Of a DNA stretch of 64,000 nucleotides, positions 48,999 through 57,226 are shown one piece after another. The notes below the pieces were generated by a model, which made no database searches, was not told the origin of the DNA, and saw nothing but the letters and a program-made list of their open reading frames with translations. The number at the start of each line of letters is the position of its first letter. The stretch's first letter is position 1. Both the position numbers and the translations under genes were made by a program. Source of the stretch: an uncultured Corynebacterium sp. GTDB taxonomy: Bacteria > Actinomycetota > Actinomycetes > Mycobacteriales > Mycobacteriaceae. The stretch covers positions 1-64,000 of the forward strand of contig NZ_CAMQAZ010000006.1 in assembly GCF_946998835.1 (NCBI RefSeq). Reading direction: 5' to 3'.

Positions 48999-50488
48999 CG
49001 TGTGCCGTCCTGTGTTGGCTGTGTTTGTGGTGCTGGCCTGTCCTCGGTGCCCGGCGCGGATTGTTGCGCCGTGTTGGCAAGCGGCTGGGTGAGGTCGGCG
49101 TTGATTCCGATGACGTTGGCGAGCATGGGGAAGAGGCTGGGGGCCTTGGTGACGAGTTGGATTGCTAGTGCCCGGTCGAAGTCTGGGTCTTGGTCGGCTG
49201 CGTCGAGTTCGTCGAACTGCAGTTCTCGGCGCAGGGCAATGGAGCTGATTGCTCCACGGTCGAAGGCATCGATGGCGTCTTTTTCGCGGTTGGATTTTGT
49301 TTTCAGCGGGGAGGAGTCGAACCATACGACGTAGTCCTCTGGATGTGGGTGTCCGCTTGCTTCGAGGAGTGGTCGGAGCACTGCGGTGGTGAGCGCGTCG
49401 CAGATGAGGGTCATCAGTGGCTCAATATGTGCCTTGATGCCGGACTCGTCGATGGCCCATGCTGACCAGTGGTTGGTGGAGCCGATGCCGGTGAGGACTT
49501 CGGCGGGGACATCGAGGGCCATGGCGAGGCGTCGGATTGCGCGGTCTCGGGTTTCCAGGTTGGTTTGGGTGACGTCGGAGTCGAGTTTGATGTGTCGGAT
49601 TTTGTCGAGTGCGTCCGCCGGGGCTTTGATGACGATGGGCACCATGGATGCGGCGCTGGTGGGGTCGGCGATGGCGGTAGTCATCACCTGCTGTAGTTGC
49701 TGCATTATGTCGGCAGCGGTGACTGGTTGGTCGATGGTGACGGGTTCTTGGGGGAGTCCGGGGGCATCTGGGTTGGCGCGGGGTGGGGTGGCGACGGGCA
49801 TGCTGATTTCTTGGGGGACCAGGAGGAGGCCGTTTCCTGCTAGTCGTGATTTGCCTGCGCCGTCGATGGCCGCGGTGGTGCGTTCGATTTCAGCGAGGAT
49901 TGGTAGGGCGCTGCGGGTGAGGCTGTAGGAGTCGCGCCCGTTTCGAGGGTGTGGGCGGTGGACGCGGAAGAGGACGTCTTGTGTGGGGTTGAAGGTGTGG
50001 TCGGTGCCGTCGTCGAGTTGGAGGGTGATGTTTGTTCCGCGGTCGTTGATTTCGTCGGCAGCGAGGACGTGCCATTCTTCGACAGTGGTGCTGGCGGTTT
50101 CACGGACAATCATGGCTATCCAGGCTTCGCCGGGGACTGTGAGTCCGGTGGCGATTCGGCGGAGCATGGTGGCTTGTCCTGCGGGGCCGCCTGCGATGTC
50201 GGTGACGATTTGAGCGACGTGGGGGTCGTCGCATTCCATGGTGGGTTGTCCCGTGTCTGGGTTGATGCTGGAAGGGATGATGCGGACGCGAGATAGCGAT
50301 GCGCCAATCCATTCGCAGACGTAGCCGAGTTCGCCGATGGCGTCGTAGTAGTGCCAGGCGCGGCGGGTCCAGTCGTTGTGGCCGGTGTGTTTTTTGATTT
50401 GGTTGTGGGTGCCGGTGATGGTGAGTTTTGTGGCTGCGGCGGTGAGGGTGGGGGCTGCGATTTCTGTGGGGCGTTGTGTGATGCGCAT
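48995..50488 (-). CDS. Phage portal protein
   Basis: A 497-residue portal subunit, forming the dodecameric ring through which DNA enters the head. Typical features: WHYYDAIGELGYVCEWIGASLSRVRI, GRDSYSLTRSALPILAEIERTTAAID, LAMALDVPAEVLTGIGSTNHWSAWAIDESGIKAHIEPLMTLICDALT (portal stem-clip region) and SSPLKTKSNREKDAIDAFDRGAISSIALRREL. ATG 50488 follows the preceding stop codon directly. A Gln/Pro-rich tail ends the protein. Confidence 0.9.
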   Translation of the reverse strand: MRITQRPTEIAAPTLTAAATKLTITGTHNQIKKHTGHNDWTRRAWHYYDAIGELGYVCEWIGASLSRVRIIPSSINPDTGQPTMECDDPHVAQIVTDIAGGPAGQATMLRRIATGLTVPGEAWIAMIVRETASTTVEEWHVLAADEINDRGTNITLQLDDGTDHTFNPTQDVLFRVHRPHPRNGRDSYSLTRSALPILAEIERTTAAIDGAGKSRLAGNGLLLVPQEISMPVATPPRANPDAPGLPQEPVTIDQPVTAADIMQQLQQVMTTAIADPTSAASMVPIVIKAPADALDKIRHIKLDSDVTQTNLETRDRAIRRLAMALDVPAEVLTGIGSTNHWSAWAIDESGIKAHIEPLMTLICDALTTAVLRPLLEASGHPHPEDYVVWFDSSPLKTKSNREKDAIDAFDRGAISSIALRRELQFDELDAADQDPDFDRALAIQLVTKAPSLFPMLANVIGINADLTQPLANTAQQSAPGTEDRPAPQTQPTQDGTR

Positions 50489-50815
50489 TTAGTGGTCCTC
50501 GAGGTTGGTGAGGGTGTATCCGGTGATGTAGGCCAGTGCTGACCATGCGGCGATGAAGCCGATGACGGTTGGTAGTCCGGTGAGAGCGGCGGCGTCAGTG
50601 AATGCCCAGAGGGTTCCTGTGGCGGGGAGGGCTACCCAGTAGCCGGTGCACCATGGGCAGTGCATGAGGAAGGTGAACCAGCCGGTTTCGCCGTTGCGTT
50701 GTGTGACCCATGTGCGGAGTGGTTCGCCTATTTTGTCGGTGGTGATGAGGCGAGTGATGCGGATGGTGGCGAGGGCGGTGATGATGGTGGCGATGAGTGT
50801 TGTCATGGCCACCAT
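50489..50815 (-). CDS. DUF1360-like phage membrane protein
   Basis: A 108-residue protein with two or three helices (TTLIATIITALATIRI, GLPTVIGFIAAWSALAYITG) and the DUF1360 motif HCPWCTGYWVALP. Such genes often precede the portal gene in actinophages. I place the start at ATG 50815 or 50806; a longer frame to 50857 would run into the opposing promoter. No good Shine-Dalgarno is seen for any choice. Function unknown. Confidence 0.7.
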   Translation of the reverse strand: MVAMTTLIATIITALATIRITRLITTDKIGEPLRTWVTQRNGETGWFTFLMHCPWCTGYWVALPATGTLWAFTDAAALTGLPTVIGFIAAWSALAYITGYTLTNLEDH

Positions 50816-50845
50816 GGTGCGTGTGGTGGGTGACGTTTTGACGAT

Positions 50846-50874
50846 TTGCCAATACATACTACAGTATGTATAAT
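50846..50874 (+). promoter_or_regulatory. Strong promoter with internal palindrome for the second plus-strand cassette
   Basis: TTGCCA (50846-50851), 17 bp, TATAAT (50869-50874) is near the sigma-70 ideal. The spacer contains ATACATACTACAGTATGTAT (50852-50871): perfect 9-bp arms around 2 bp. It differs from the CTATAG-type sites, so a different regulator is implied. Confidence 0.75.
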
Positions 50875-50898
50875 GGGTTATAGAAAGGAGGTGATGTT

Positions 50899-51012
50899 AT
50901 GGACTGGATAGCAATCGTGATCACAATCCTCATCGGATGGCACGAAGCAAATAGGACCCTAGAGCTAATCCTCTATAGGCCAGAAAGGAAGAAAATAACG
51001 AAGAAAAAGTAA
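50899..51012 (+). CDS. Moron: 37-residue single-helix membrane protein
   Basis: Encodes MDWIAIVITILIGWHEANRT followed by a basic tail ending KKITKKK. AAGGAGG lies at good spacing. It has one N-terminal membrane helix and a positively charged cytoplasmic end. Expressed against the late genes; function unknown, with lysogen envelope or toxin-like action as possibilities. Confidence 0.7.
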   Translation: MDWIAIVITILIGWHEANRTLELILYRPERKKITKKK

Positions 51013-51013
51013 G

Positions 51014-51052
51014 AACCCCGCCCCGGATAGAGGGACTATCCGGGGAGGGGTT
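51014..51052 (+). terminator. Strong hairpin between the first two mini-genes
   Basis: CCCCGGATAG-AGGGA-CTATCCGGGG is a perfect 10-bp stem, extended by AACCCC/GGGGTT after one mismatch. There is no T run afterwards, so it may attenuate or stabilise the transcript more than stop it. Confidence 0.6.
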
Positions 51053-51090
51053 CCCTCCCCACCTTACCCCACAAAACGAAAGGAAAAACA

Positions 51091-51234
51091 ATGAAGGACG
51101 TCATCTTCTACGGAATCATCGGCATAGCACTTCTGTCCCTCCATGCCAGCCCACTTGCGTGGACAATTTTCACAGTTGGCATCATCTACGCAGTCGCGCT
51201 TACCATCTACAAAAACCGGACTGACGTATGCTAG
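51091..51234 (+). CDS. Moron: 47-residue two-helix membrane protein
   Basis: Encodes MKDVIFYGIIGIALLSLHAS, then PLAWTIFTVGIIYAVALTIY and KNRTDVC. GAAAGGA precedes ATG at good spacing. Its stop overlaps the start of the next gene by 7 nt. Function unknown. Confidence 0.7.
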   Translation: MKDVIFYGIIGIALLSLHASPLAWTIFTVGIIYAVALTIYKNRTDVC

Positions 51235-51440
51235 TCATCCTCGATACCGGCACTGGCGACCGATACTGGATTGGCCGCCAGTGCGCGGACCACATCGGAG
51301 TTCAACTGCGAACATGGCTTGCCTATGTCACTAGGGGCCAAGCTCCCGCACCGGTCAGGCATCTAGATTCCAGAACCGCGTTATGGCTAGAAAAAGATAT
51401 TCTCGAATGGTCGCAAAACCGGCCACGCGCTAACCGATAG
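51228..51440 (+). CDS. Moron: 70-residue soluble protein
   Basis: Reads MLVILDTGTGDRYWIGRQCADHIGVQ then a basic helical C-terminus ending in RPRANR. It is translationally coupled to the 47-residue membrane protein gene, and its end overlaps by 11 nt the end of the convergent terminase gene. No family recognised; it probably works with the two membrane peptides. Confidence 0.65.
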   Translation: MLVILDTGTGDRYWIGRQCADHIGVQLRTWLAYVTRGQAPAPVRHLDSRTALWLEKDILEWSQNRPRANR

Positions 51441-53142
51441 TCGATGCCCAAAACCCAGCGCCCGGCGCGGGAGAAACCGTATCGGTCGGCGTCGCAATCT
51501 GCGTGCGGCCTCCGACTAGCTGCATGCAGCGTTCAAAGCCATTGACGAGAGCGTCCATGCGGTCCGGGGAGTGCTGGCCTGGCAGCCACGACACGGCCTG
51601 GTTTTCCAGCTCGGGTTGTGTGCCGACGATGCGGAGTCTGCCGGTTGATGCTGCCTGGCGGGTACCTGCGGCGCGGGCGACCTTGTCACCTTTTGCTCGC
51701 CACGGTTGGATACGAAACGGGGGGCTGTCCTGGTTGGGAACTGCCACCATGGATACTTCATTGAGAGCGCGGTAGCAGTCCGCGGGGCGCTGCGGGTCGT
51801 CAGCGTAGGCAATCGCGGCGTCCGCTACATCGCCATCGGACGCGCGAAGCAAAAGAGATTCCTTGCGCACGCGCTCCCAGGCGTTACTAATTACCCGCTC
51901 GTATGTCTGCCCCGTGGTAAAAGCTTCGAAAAGGATTTCCCCGGCGCGAAGCTCTAGCGCCAGGAGCACCGCCGCGCGCGCCCACTCGTCCGACTGCATC
52001 CGACCCGAGCGGTCATCTGTCACCCATGCGACGCTGTCGCTTGTGACGGATAGGCCGATTATTCCAGCTTCGTCGCGTCGCCCGGTTTCTGCTGGGTCGA
52101 TGCTGACTATGGTGGCCGCCACTCCACTGTTAGGCAGTGATGGGGCGCGGTGGCGTGCGAACCATTCAGCTGAGAAAAGGCCACCGCCGGCAGGTGTTGG
52201 TCGGCCGAGATACAGCGCTGACCACACTCGCTCACCAACGTCATCACGGATACGCTCAAAATCCTCCACGGTTCTCCCGCGCGCTGACTCCATCGCCACA
52301 CCAGGGGCGCGCCCCAGCGCGTCCGGCACCCCAGGCGTGGCTATCGCCGGGATATTCACCACACGCCACGTATCCGCACCCTTCGCCTGGTCCTGCTTCA
52401 CCAAATGCCCCACAAGGTCATCTTCATGCCAGCGGGTCATGATGATAATTACCGGTGCGCCGGGGGCGAGTCGGGTTTGTGCCACGGATTCCCACCATGT
52501 GATGACCTTCTGGCGCTCGATGACACTGTCGGCCTCCAGCATGCCCTTGACTGGGTCGTCAATGATGAGCACGTCTGCTCGTTCACCGGTCAGTGAGCCG
52601 CCGACGCCGACGGCGTACATTCCTCCTCTATGGCCGCGGATTGACCATGATGATGCGGAAGCGTTGTCTTCTGCCAGGGAGATTCCCAGGCGGTCGGGCA
52701 GTGGGGCTCCTGTCAGGCTGTCGCGTGCGCCGGTGCCGTATTCGCGGATGATATTGCGGGCGGCGCGAGCTGTGTTTCTTGCGAGGTTGACGCTGTAGGA
52801 GGCTAGGACGATGCGCCGGTCGGGGTTTTCGATGAGGGCGTGGAGGACGCCCCAGATGCCGACGCGGGTGGTCTTGCCCTCCTGGGGGCTGATGCTAATC
52901 GCTAGGCGCGCGTCTGGTGTGGTGAGCGCCCATCTGAGTTGATGGTCGATTAGTTTTAGGGCTGGGGTTTGGATTGTTTTTGGGTCGATTGCTTGGGCTA
53001 GGTCGCCTGGGGTGGGGTAGTCGTGGGTGACGCTTTGGCGTGTTGTTTCTGCTTGGATGCGTTGGGTGAGGGCGTGTTTTTGGGCGGGGGTCCATCCTGT
53101 GGTGTGTTGGTTGATGAGGTGGGTGAGGTGGTTGGTTGTCAT
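51430..53142 (-). CDS. terL: Terminase large subunit
   Basis: DNA-packaging motor of 570 residues. The ATPase half has Walker A-like SPQEGKTTR (85-93), Walker B DVLIIDDP (190-197) and coupling motif IMTRWHEDDLVG. The nuclease half has VSIDPAETGRRDEAG (Asp349) and ASDGDVADAAIAYADD. It packages phage DNA through the portal and cuts it. ATG 53142 overlaps the small upstream gene by ATGA. The gene is separated from the portal by the plus-strand mini-gene cassette. Confidence 0.95.
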   Translation of the reverse strand: MTTNHLTHLINQHTTGWTPAQKHALTQRIQAETTRQSVTHDYPTPGDLAQAIDPKTIQTPALKLIDHQLRWALTTPDARLAISISPQEGKTTRVGIWGVLHALIENPDRRIVLASYSVNLARNTARAARNIIREYGTGARDSLTGAPLPDRLGISLAEDNASASSWSIRGHRGGMYAVGVGGSLTGERADVLIIDDPVKGMLEADSVIERQKVITWWESVAQTRLAPGAPVIIIMTRWHEDDLVGHLVKQDQAKGADTWRVVNIPAIATPGVPDALGRAPGVAMESARGRTVEDFERIRDDVGERVWSALYLGRPTPAGGGLFSAEWFARHRAPSLPNSGVAATIVSIDPAETGRRDEAGIIGLSVTSDSVAWVTDDRSGRMQSDEWARAAVLLALELRAGEILFEAFTTGQTYERVISNAWERVRKESLLLRASDGDVADAAIAYADDPQRPADCYRALNEVSMVAVPNQDSPPFRIQPWRAKGDKVARAAGTRQAASTGRLRIVGTQPELENQAVSWLPGQHSPDRMDALVNGFERCMQLVGGRTQIATPTDTVSPAPGAGFWASTIG

Positions 53143-53321
53143 GTGTTTGCTTGGATGGTTTCGTGTATGAATGTTTTTGTGAGTGTGAGGGCGTGGCTTG
53201 CAGAGATATTGTTATCGCGTAGTTCGTGATAGAACGCGGCGATGGTGCTGGCGTAGCTCTTTATTGCGGCGTTGTCTTGGTCTTGCTGGGTGAAGCCGTG
53301 GTTTTCGAGGAAGTCTGGCAT
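53139..53321 (-). CDS. Small protein upstream of terL
   Basis: A 60-residue helical protein (MPDFLENHGFTQQDQDNAAIKSYASTIAAFYHELRDNN...). It is coupled to terL through an ATGA overlap. The place is that of a terminase small subunit, but it is short and has no visible HTH; that function is only possible. A terminator hairpin lies just upstream. Confidence 0.65.
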   Translation of the reverse strand: MPDFLENHGFTQQDQDNAAIKSYASTIAAFYHELRDNNISASHALTLTKTFIHETIQANT

Positions 53322-53353
53322 GGTGGGGTTTTCTTTTGTGGGGGAATAAGTAA

Positions 53354-53389
53354 AGCCCAGACTATGCCTGTGTGGTGGCAGTCTGGGCT
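53354..53389 (-). terminator. Terminator-like inverted repeat before the terminase operon
   Basis: AGCCCAGACT and AGTCTGGGCT form a perfect 10-bp stem around 16 nt, followed on the minus strand by TTTACTTATT. It separates early from packaging genes. Confidence 0.65.
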
Positions 53390-53455
53390 GTGCGCGCTGG
53401 TTCACGAGCGGTGTCCGGATGCGTGCGGCATCTAAACGGTGAACCGTGGTTTATT

Positions 53456-53839
53456 TTAGCAGTTATTTCCCGTATCGCCAGGCGATGATTTCACTGAGGC
53501 CTCCTTGTTGTCCTGATACCACACCCGGTGGTGTTCCCCGCTGGTTGGGTGCCATGGCCTGGTGTCTTCGTGTGTGATGGCGAGTTGCCCGTTAGCGTTC
53601 GACCACTGGGTTTTATCGTGGTCGGGTGTGCCGTCGGGGTTCATGCGGTGTGGCCGGGTGCGCACCCAGGTGTCACCGCGACGGACGTATTCGGGGTGTG
53701 TGTTCCCGAATGTGTCCATGAGCGTTGTGGCGTCACCGCAGACTCGGACGGGCGGGTGTTCGGCGGTGACGCCGGTGAGGTCGTTGATGGTGCAAGTGTG
53801 CAGCCACGCGGTCAATGTTTCTCCTATCGTGCTTCGCAT
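53456..53839 (-). CDS. Hypothetical phage protein
   Basis: A 127-residue protein with Trp/His/Asp-rich C-terminal part (HPEYVRRGDTWVRTRPHRMNPDGTPDHDKTQW). It is the last gene before the terminator that precedes the terminase unit. No family recognised and no strong RBS seen. Confidence 0.6.
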   Translation of the reverse strand: MRSTIGETLTAWLHTCTINDLTGVTAEHPPVRVCGDATTLMDTFGNTHPEYVRRGDTWVRTRPHRMNPDGTPDHDKTQWSNANGQLAITHEDTRPWHPTSGEHHRVWYQDNKEASVKSSPGDTGNNC

Positions 53840-53872
53840 ACCCAGTCAGTGCGGTCTCGCTTGGTGGCTGGG

Positions 53873-54145
53873 TCACTTGGCTTCTTTTCTTGCTTTTTCG
53901 ATAGCGGAAAGGGCGTAGGTGAGTCCGACGCATTTTTGGGTGTAAATCGTCATTCCTACCTTGTCCCCGAGCGCATGTTCTCTGTCCCATTGGGACATCG
54001 CGTTATCCATGTGTTTTTGGGTGATGTCCTCGGCGCGGTTGAGTGCCCCTTGCCATTTCCGGCGGTTGTCCTGCTCTGCGGCGAGCGCTGCGCGTAGCCG
54101 GGTGTTTTCTTCTTCTAGAGCGCGTACCTGGTCAGACAGTCTCAT
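53873..54145 (-). CDS. Hypothetical phage coiled-coil protein
   Basis: A 90-residue, mostly helical protein beginning MRLSDQVRALEEENTRLRAALAAEQDNRRKW, a short coiled coil. GGGAG precedes ATG 54145 at good spacing. It overlaps the preceding gene by 14 nt. Function unknown. Confidence 0.65.
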   Translation of the reverse strand: MRLSDQVRALEEENTRLRAALAAEQDNRRKWQGALNRAEDITQKHMDNAMSQWDREHALGDKVGMTIYTQKCVGLTYALSAIEKARKEAK

Positions 54146-54383
54146 TTGTTTTCTCCCATTCAACAGCGGATTTCAGTGCCGCAATGAGTGACGGAGCCTC
54201 ACATGCGGGGATTGTGATGTGCTGGCCTGCGTCTGCCGAGTAGATAGTTATTTCGTCGTCTTTGTGGCCGGTCGCGTATCGCCGGTTCACGTTTTGCCAT
54301 TTGTTTTCATCACCGAAGTCCCATTCGGCCCATGTGGTGCGGTGATATCCGGTGATGCTTTCTCGGTCTGGTTCGCGTCTCAT
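54132..54383 (-). CDS. Hypothetical phage protein
   Basis: An 83-residue protein (MRREPDRESITGYHRTTWAEWDFGDENKWQ...). ATGA overlap with the upstream gene indicates coupled translation in the early small-gene operon. No family recognised. Confidence 0.65.
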   Translation of the reverse strand: MRREPDRESITGYHRTTWAEWDFGDENKWQNVNRRYATGHKDDEITIYSADAGQHITIPACEAPSLIAALKSAVEWEKTNETV

Positions 54384-54844
54384 TGTCCGTTCCCCCATCG
54401 GATAACGCGGCACGGGGGCATTGTGGTGGGATTTGCTTCGACGTTGTCGCCGGCCACCCACCACCGCCCCCCGTCATTGACGTATACGTCGCGGGGTTCC
54501 GTGGTGGCTTCGGCGATGGTGCCTTCTGGCGCGTCCTCGAAGTCCTCGGCAGTGCTGAGGGTCGCCGGGTCAAGGTCGAAGGATTCAGGGCGGTCGAAAC
54601 GTGTCGCGCCGTCCGGGTAACTGCCGCTTCGGCAGGCGAACCGCACTTCTCCGTCACCGTCGGGCTCGCTGGAGATAATGATTCCACGCCCGTATTCCGG
54701 GTGTGTTGCCCAGCGCCCGAACAGTGACTCCGGCTCCGGCTCCGGCTGCTCTTGCTGTTTGAGCGATTCGAGTTCCGCCGAGAGCGCTTCGAGCACAGCT
54801 TCCGCGCTGTTGATGCGCTCCTCAAGATCAGCGATGTTGCTCAT
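54380..54844 (-). CDS. Hypothetical phage protein with N-terminal coiled coil
   Basis: A 154-residue acidic protein. N-terminal heptad-like MSNIADLEERINSAEAVLEALSAELESLKQQ is followed by a Glu/Pro linker and a small beta-rich domain (FGRWATHPEYGRGIIISSEPDGDGEVRFAC). Overlaps both neighbours. Function unknown. Confidence 0.65.
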   Translation of the reverse strand: MSNIADLEERINSAEAVLEALSAELESLKQQEQPEPEPESLFGRWATHPEYGRGIIISSEPDGDGEVRFACRSGSYPDGATRFDRPESFDLDPATLSTAEDFEDAPEGTIAEATTEPRDVYVNDGGRWWVAGDNVEANPTTMPPCRVIRWGNGQ

Positions 54845-55196
54845 TGGGTTCTCCCCTCTTGTGGTCTATCCACGCGACTGTGTTGTCGTCGCCGTTGGCT
54901 AGGCAGTGGTTGCGGTATTCGTCGGCGATTTCCTCAAGGTTGGTGGTGTGCCCGCGTGCTGGCGTGCCGTCCGGGTTCCACGCCCGGGGTAGGTCATAGC
55001 GCAGGGTGAGGATTGCGGCGGGTGTAAAAGCGGTTTGCGTACCACCCCCGGCGCGTGGCCACATGATGCGGGCCTTGACCCCGCCGGTGCTGTGTGAGAT
55101 GGCTCGGAGGATGCCGAGGGTGCCGTGTGGGTTTTCGACCCACATTCCGGTCAGGTTCTCCCACTGGTCTGGTGGGCACTGGTCGAGTGTGGTCAT
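54828..55196 (-). CDS. Hypothetical phage protein
   Basis: A 122-residue protein (WENLTGMWVENPHGTLGILRAISHSTGGVKARIMWPRAGGG; LEEIADEYRNHCLANGD), probably a small beta-barrel domain with a helical tail. Coupled to the preceding gene through ATGA. No family recognised. Confidence 0.65.
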   Translation of the reverse strand: MTTLDQCPPDQWENLTGMWVENPHGTLGILRAISHSTGGVKARIMWPRAGGGTQTAFTPAAILTLRYDLPRAWNPDGTPARGHTTNLEEIADEYRNHCLANGDDNTVAWIDHKRGEPNEQHR

Positions 55197-55342
55197 TGCA
55201 TGTCCTTGGCGTGTTGGATGAGGGCTGTGGCGAGGGCTTCGAGGTCACATGCGCGGGGTTCGGTGTATGGGAGCCATGCGGTGCCGAGGTCGCCCGCGTC
55301 GAATTCGATGCCGTCATCGTCCGGGAGCTCAATCACGGTCAT
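55193..55342 (-). CDS. Small acidic phage protein (49 residues)
   Basis: Reads MTVIELPDDDGIEFDAGDLG then TAWLPYTEPRACDLEALATALIQHAKDMQ. It overlaps the methyltransferase end by 14 nt and the next gene by ATGA. Short, but the packing and acidic conserved look support coding. Confidence 0.6.
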   Translation of the reverse strand: MTVIELPDDDGIEFDAGDLGTAWLPYTEPRACDLEALATALIQHAKDMQ

Positions 55343-55820
55343 AGTCGTTCCTTTCGTCCTTCATGAATGCAATCCAATGGGTCTTGCTGGCACGCCCCGA
55401 TCGGTGCCCATACAGGGGCTTGGCGTCGGTCAGTGCCAGCACCTCGCTGACGGGGATCTGGTACTCGTTCCACTTGAAGATCAGCGTCCCGCCGGGGCGG
55501 AGCACGCGGAAACACTCGGAGAACCCGGCGGCGAGGTCATCGCGCCACGTCGGAAAAAGTGCGCCGTACTTCACGCGGGTCCACGAGGTTTCGCCGAGGC
55601 GCTTGAGGTGCGGCGGGTCGAAGACGACGTGGGAGAACTGCTCGTCGGGGAACGGCAGGTTCCGGAAGTCGGCCTGGACGTCGGGGCGGACGGTGACGGT
55701 CCGACCGTCGCAGACCTCCGTGGACTCGACGCGTTCGTCGACGAACAGCGCGCGGGCGTCGTCCGGGTCGAACCACATCATGCGGGAGCCGCACGTCACG
55801 TCGAGGACGGGCGCGGTCAC
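55329..55820 (-). CDS. SAM-dependent methyltransferase (DPPH motif)
   Basis: A 163-residue class I methyltransferase. VLDVTCGSRMMWFD is the SAM-binding strand-loop, DFRNLPFPDEQFSHVVFDPPHL carries the DPPH catalytic motif of amino-group DNA methylases, and ECFRVLRPGGTLIFKWNEYQI is motif VIII-like. GTG 55820 overlaps the upstream stop as GTGA, so it starts here and not at the longer open frame. It lacks its own recognition domain; a DNA target is likely but unproven. Confidence 0.82.
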   Translation of the reverse strand: MTAPVLDVTCGSRMMWFDPDDARALFVDERVESTEVCDGRTVTVRPDVQADFRNLPFPDEQFSHVVFDPPHLKRLGETSWTRVKYGALFPTWRDDLAAGFSECFRVLRPGGTLIFKWNEYQIPVSEVLALTDAKPLYGHRSGRASKTHWIAFMKDERNDYDRD

Positions 55821-56284
55821 TGGTCTTCTCCTAGTGGTTGTGGTGCGGTGACAAATCGGCGGACGATGTTTGCGTCGTAACCGTCGCGCCGCCAAGCGTC
55901 TCTGTGTTCCCGTGCGGTTTCGTAGGAACTCCACCCCACGCCGACGAGTTCCCCGTTTGGTATCTGCACCGCGTACTCGGTGGTCATTCCGGCGATCATT
56001 GCGGCCATGCCCGGGGCGGCTGCCATGAGTTCCGCGTCCTTCCGCATGTCGCCCATCTCCCCGATGTAGTCAAGGTCTTCGAATGGAAACTCCCCTTCGT
56101 GGTAGTCGAACCTGCAAATGCTAGCGGGGGCGTGTTCGCCGACCCAATAGGTGACAGCGAGGGTAGAAACTTCGCTGTACTGCTGTTCATAGCCAGATGT
56201 GCCGCCTTCCTGGCATTCGTGATTAGCCTCCCGCGGGCCGGGTGTGGTGCCTTCGAGTAGTTTCCTGGCTTGTTCTGGTGTCAT
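55817..56284 (-). CDS. Hypothetical phage protein
   Basis: A 155-residue protein: MTPEQARKLLEGTTPGPREANHE, an acidic middle with DMRKDAELMAAAPGMAAMIAGM, a pattern common in phage early proteins that begin with TPGPW-like text, and a C-terminal segment GWSSYETAREHRDAWRRDGYDANIVRRFV. AGGAG precedes ATG 56284. Function unknown. Confidence 0.7.
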   Translation of the reverse strand: MTPEQARKLLEGTTPGPREANHECQEGGTSGYEQQYSEVSTLAVTYWVGEHAPASICRFDYHEGEFPFEDLDYIGEMGDMRKDAELMAAAPGMAAMIAGMTTEYAVQIPNGELVGVGWSSYETAREHRDAWRRDGYDANIVRRFVTAPQPLGEDQ

Positions 56285-56294
56285 TGGTGTTCTC

Positions 56295-56582
56295 CTAGTC
56301 GTCGTGTTCTTCTGGGGTTTCCCAGGGGCCGCAGCAGTTCTGTGACCATCGGTTGCAGGTGAGACATGGCCAATCGTCATTGATGGCTTTTTTGATGGCG
56401 TCGACTGCGGCCTGGCTTTTTTGCTTCATGTCGGAGCAGTAGATGACGGGGGCTGATTCTTTCTTGTAGCCGTTGGCAGCGAGCTTGGCACCAATTTTTT
56501 CCCACCTAGCGGCATCGGCTTCCATGGTCTCGACGACATGGTCCGCGGTCTCGATGTTGAGAGGGACTGTAATGGGGCTCAT
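56295..56582 (-). CDS. Hypothetical phage protein with C-terminal cysteine cluster
   Basis: A 95-residue helical protein whose end holds CLTCNRWSQNCCGPW, a possible metal site. AAGGAG precedes the ATG at good spacing. A CTATAG-type site lies 27 bp upstream. Function unknown. Confidence 0.7.
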   Translation of the reverse strand: MSPITVPLNIETADHVVETMEADAARWEKIGAKLAANGYKKESAPVIYCSDMKQKSQAAVDAIKKAINDDWPCLTCNRWSQNCCGPWETPEEHDD

Positions 56583-56608
56583 TTTGAGTTCTCCTTTTTA
56601 TGAGGTGC

Positions 56609-56622
56609 CTATAGTGCACTAT
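56609..56622. promoter_or_regulatory. CTATAG-type site
   Basis: CTATAGTGCACTAT, upstream of the 56295-56582 gene and downstream of ssb. Confidence 0.5.
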
Positions 56623-56652
56623 TCAGTGTGATGGGTGTACGTGGGTGCGCCG

Positions 56653-57072
56653 CTAGAAGGGCGGCTCGTCGCTCTTAGTTGCTGCAGGCGAGGCTGCATT
56701 CCATGGGTCGGAGGATTCCTGGCGTGGCGCTGTTTTACGCGCCCAGCGATATGAAGGGCCAATGTCGTCGACGAGCAGTTCGATGGTGTATCGCTTTTCG
56801 CCGGTCTTGGTTTCGTACTGGCGCTGCTTTAATGCACCGTGGGCGATTACCCGGTCACCTTTGCGGAGCTTATCTTCGACTTCCTCTGCCTGCTCACGCC
56901 ATACAGTGCACGGCAGGAAAATGGTGTCTCCGTCTTCCCAGCGTCCGTCGCGGTAGACGCGCTCGGCTTGCGCGATGCGGAAGTTTGCCACTGGGGTGCC
57001 GTTTTTGGTGTAGCTGAGTTCCGGGTCGCCGACTAGGTTGCCGATAATTGTTGTTTTGAGTTCTCCAGCCAT
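56653..57072 (-). CDS. ssb: Single-stranded DNA-binding protein
   Basis: A 139-residue SSB with one OB fold: TTIIGNLVGDPELSYTKNGTPVANFRIAQ, DTIFLPCTVWREQAEEVEDKLRKGDRVIAHGALKQRQYETKTGEKRYTIELLVDDIGPSYRWA. The acidic C-terminal tip DEPPF is the partner-binding tail. It protects ssDNA during phage replication and RecT-mediated recombination. RBS AAAGGAC. Confidence 0.95.
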   Translation of the reverse strand: MAGELKTTIIGNLVGDPELSYTKNGTPVANFRIAQAERVYRDGRWEDGDTIFLPCTVWREQAEEVEDKLRKGDRVIAHGALKQRQYETKTGEKRYTIELLVDDIGPSYRWARKTAPRQESSDPWNAASPAATKSDEPPF

Positions 57073-57115
57073 GGGTGTTGTCCTTTTTCTCTAGAGTCGT
57101 GGTTTTTGCCGTGCT

Positions 57116-57226
57116 CTACAGCAGGGCGCAGATAGTAATCAGCATGAGGATTGCGCCACAGAAGATTGCATATGTACCGCATCCGAGCACTGGGGCATCG
57201 TCCGGGATGTGATTCGGGTCGGTCAT
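57116..57226 (-). CDS. 36-residue phage membrane peptide
   Basis: Reads MTDPNHIPDDAPVLGCGTYA then IFCGAILMLITICALL, one C-terminal membrane helix with three cysteines. Its ATG follows the upstream stop codon directly. Probably real given gene packing; function unknown. Confidence 0.6.
   Translation of the reverse strand: MTDPNHIPDDAPVLGCGTYAIFCGAILMLITICALL

Noticed and set aside
51898..51912. Third copy of the capsid/tail leader element (TCGTATGT)
   Set aside because: Only eight bases match, inside terL, and the GGTGACC part and hairpin are missing.
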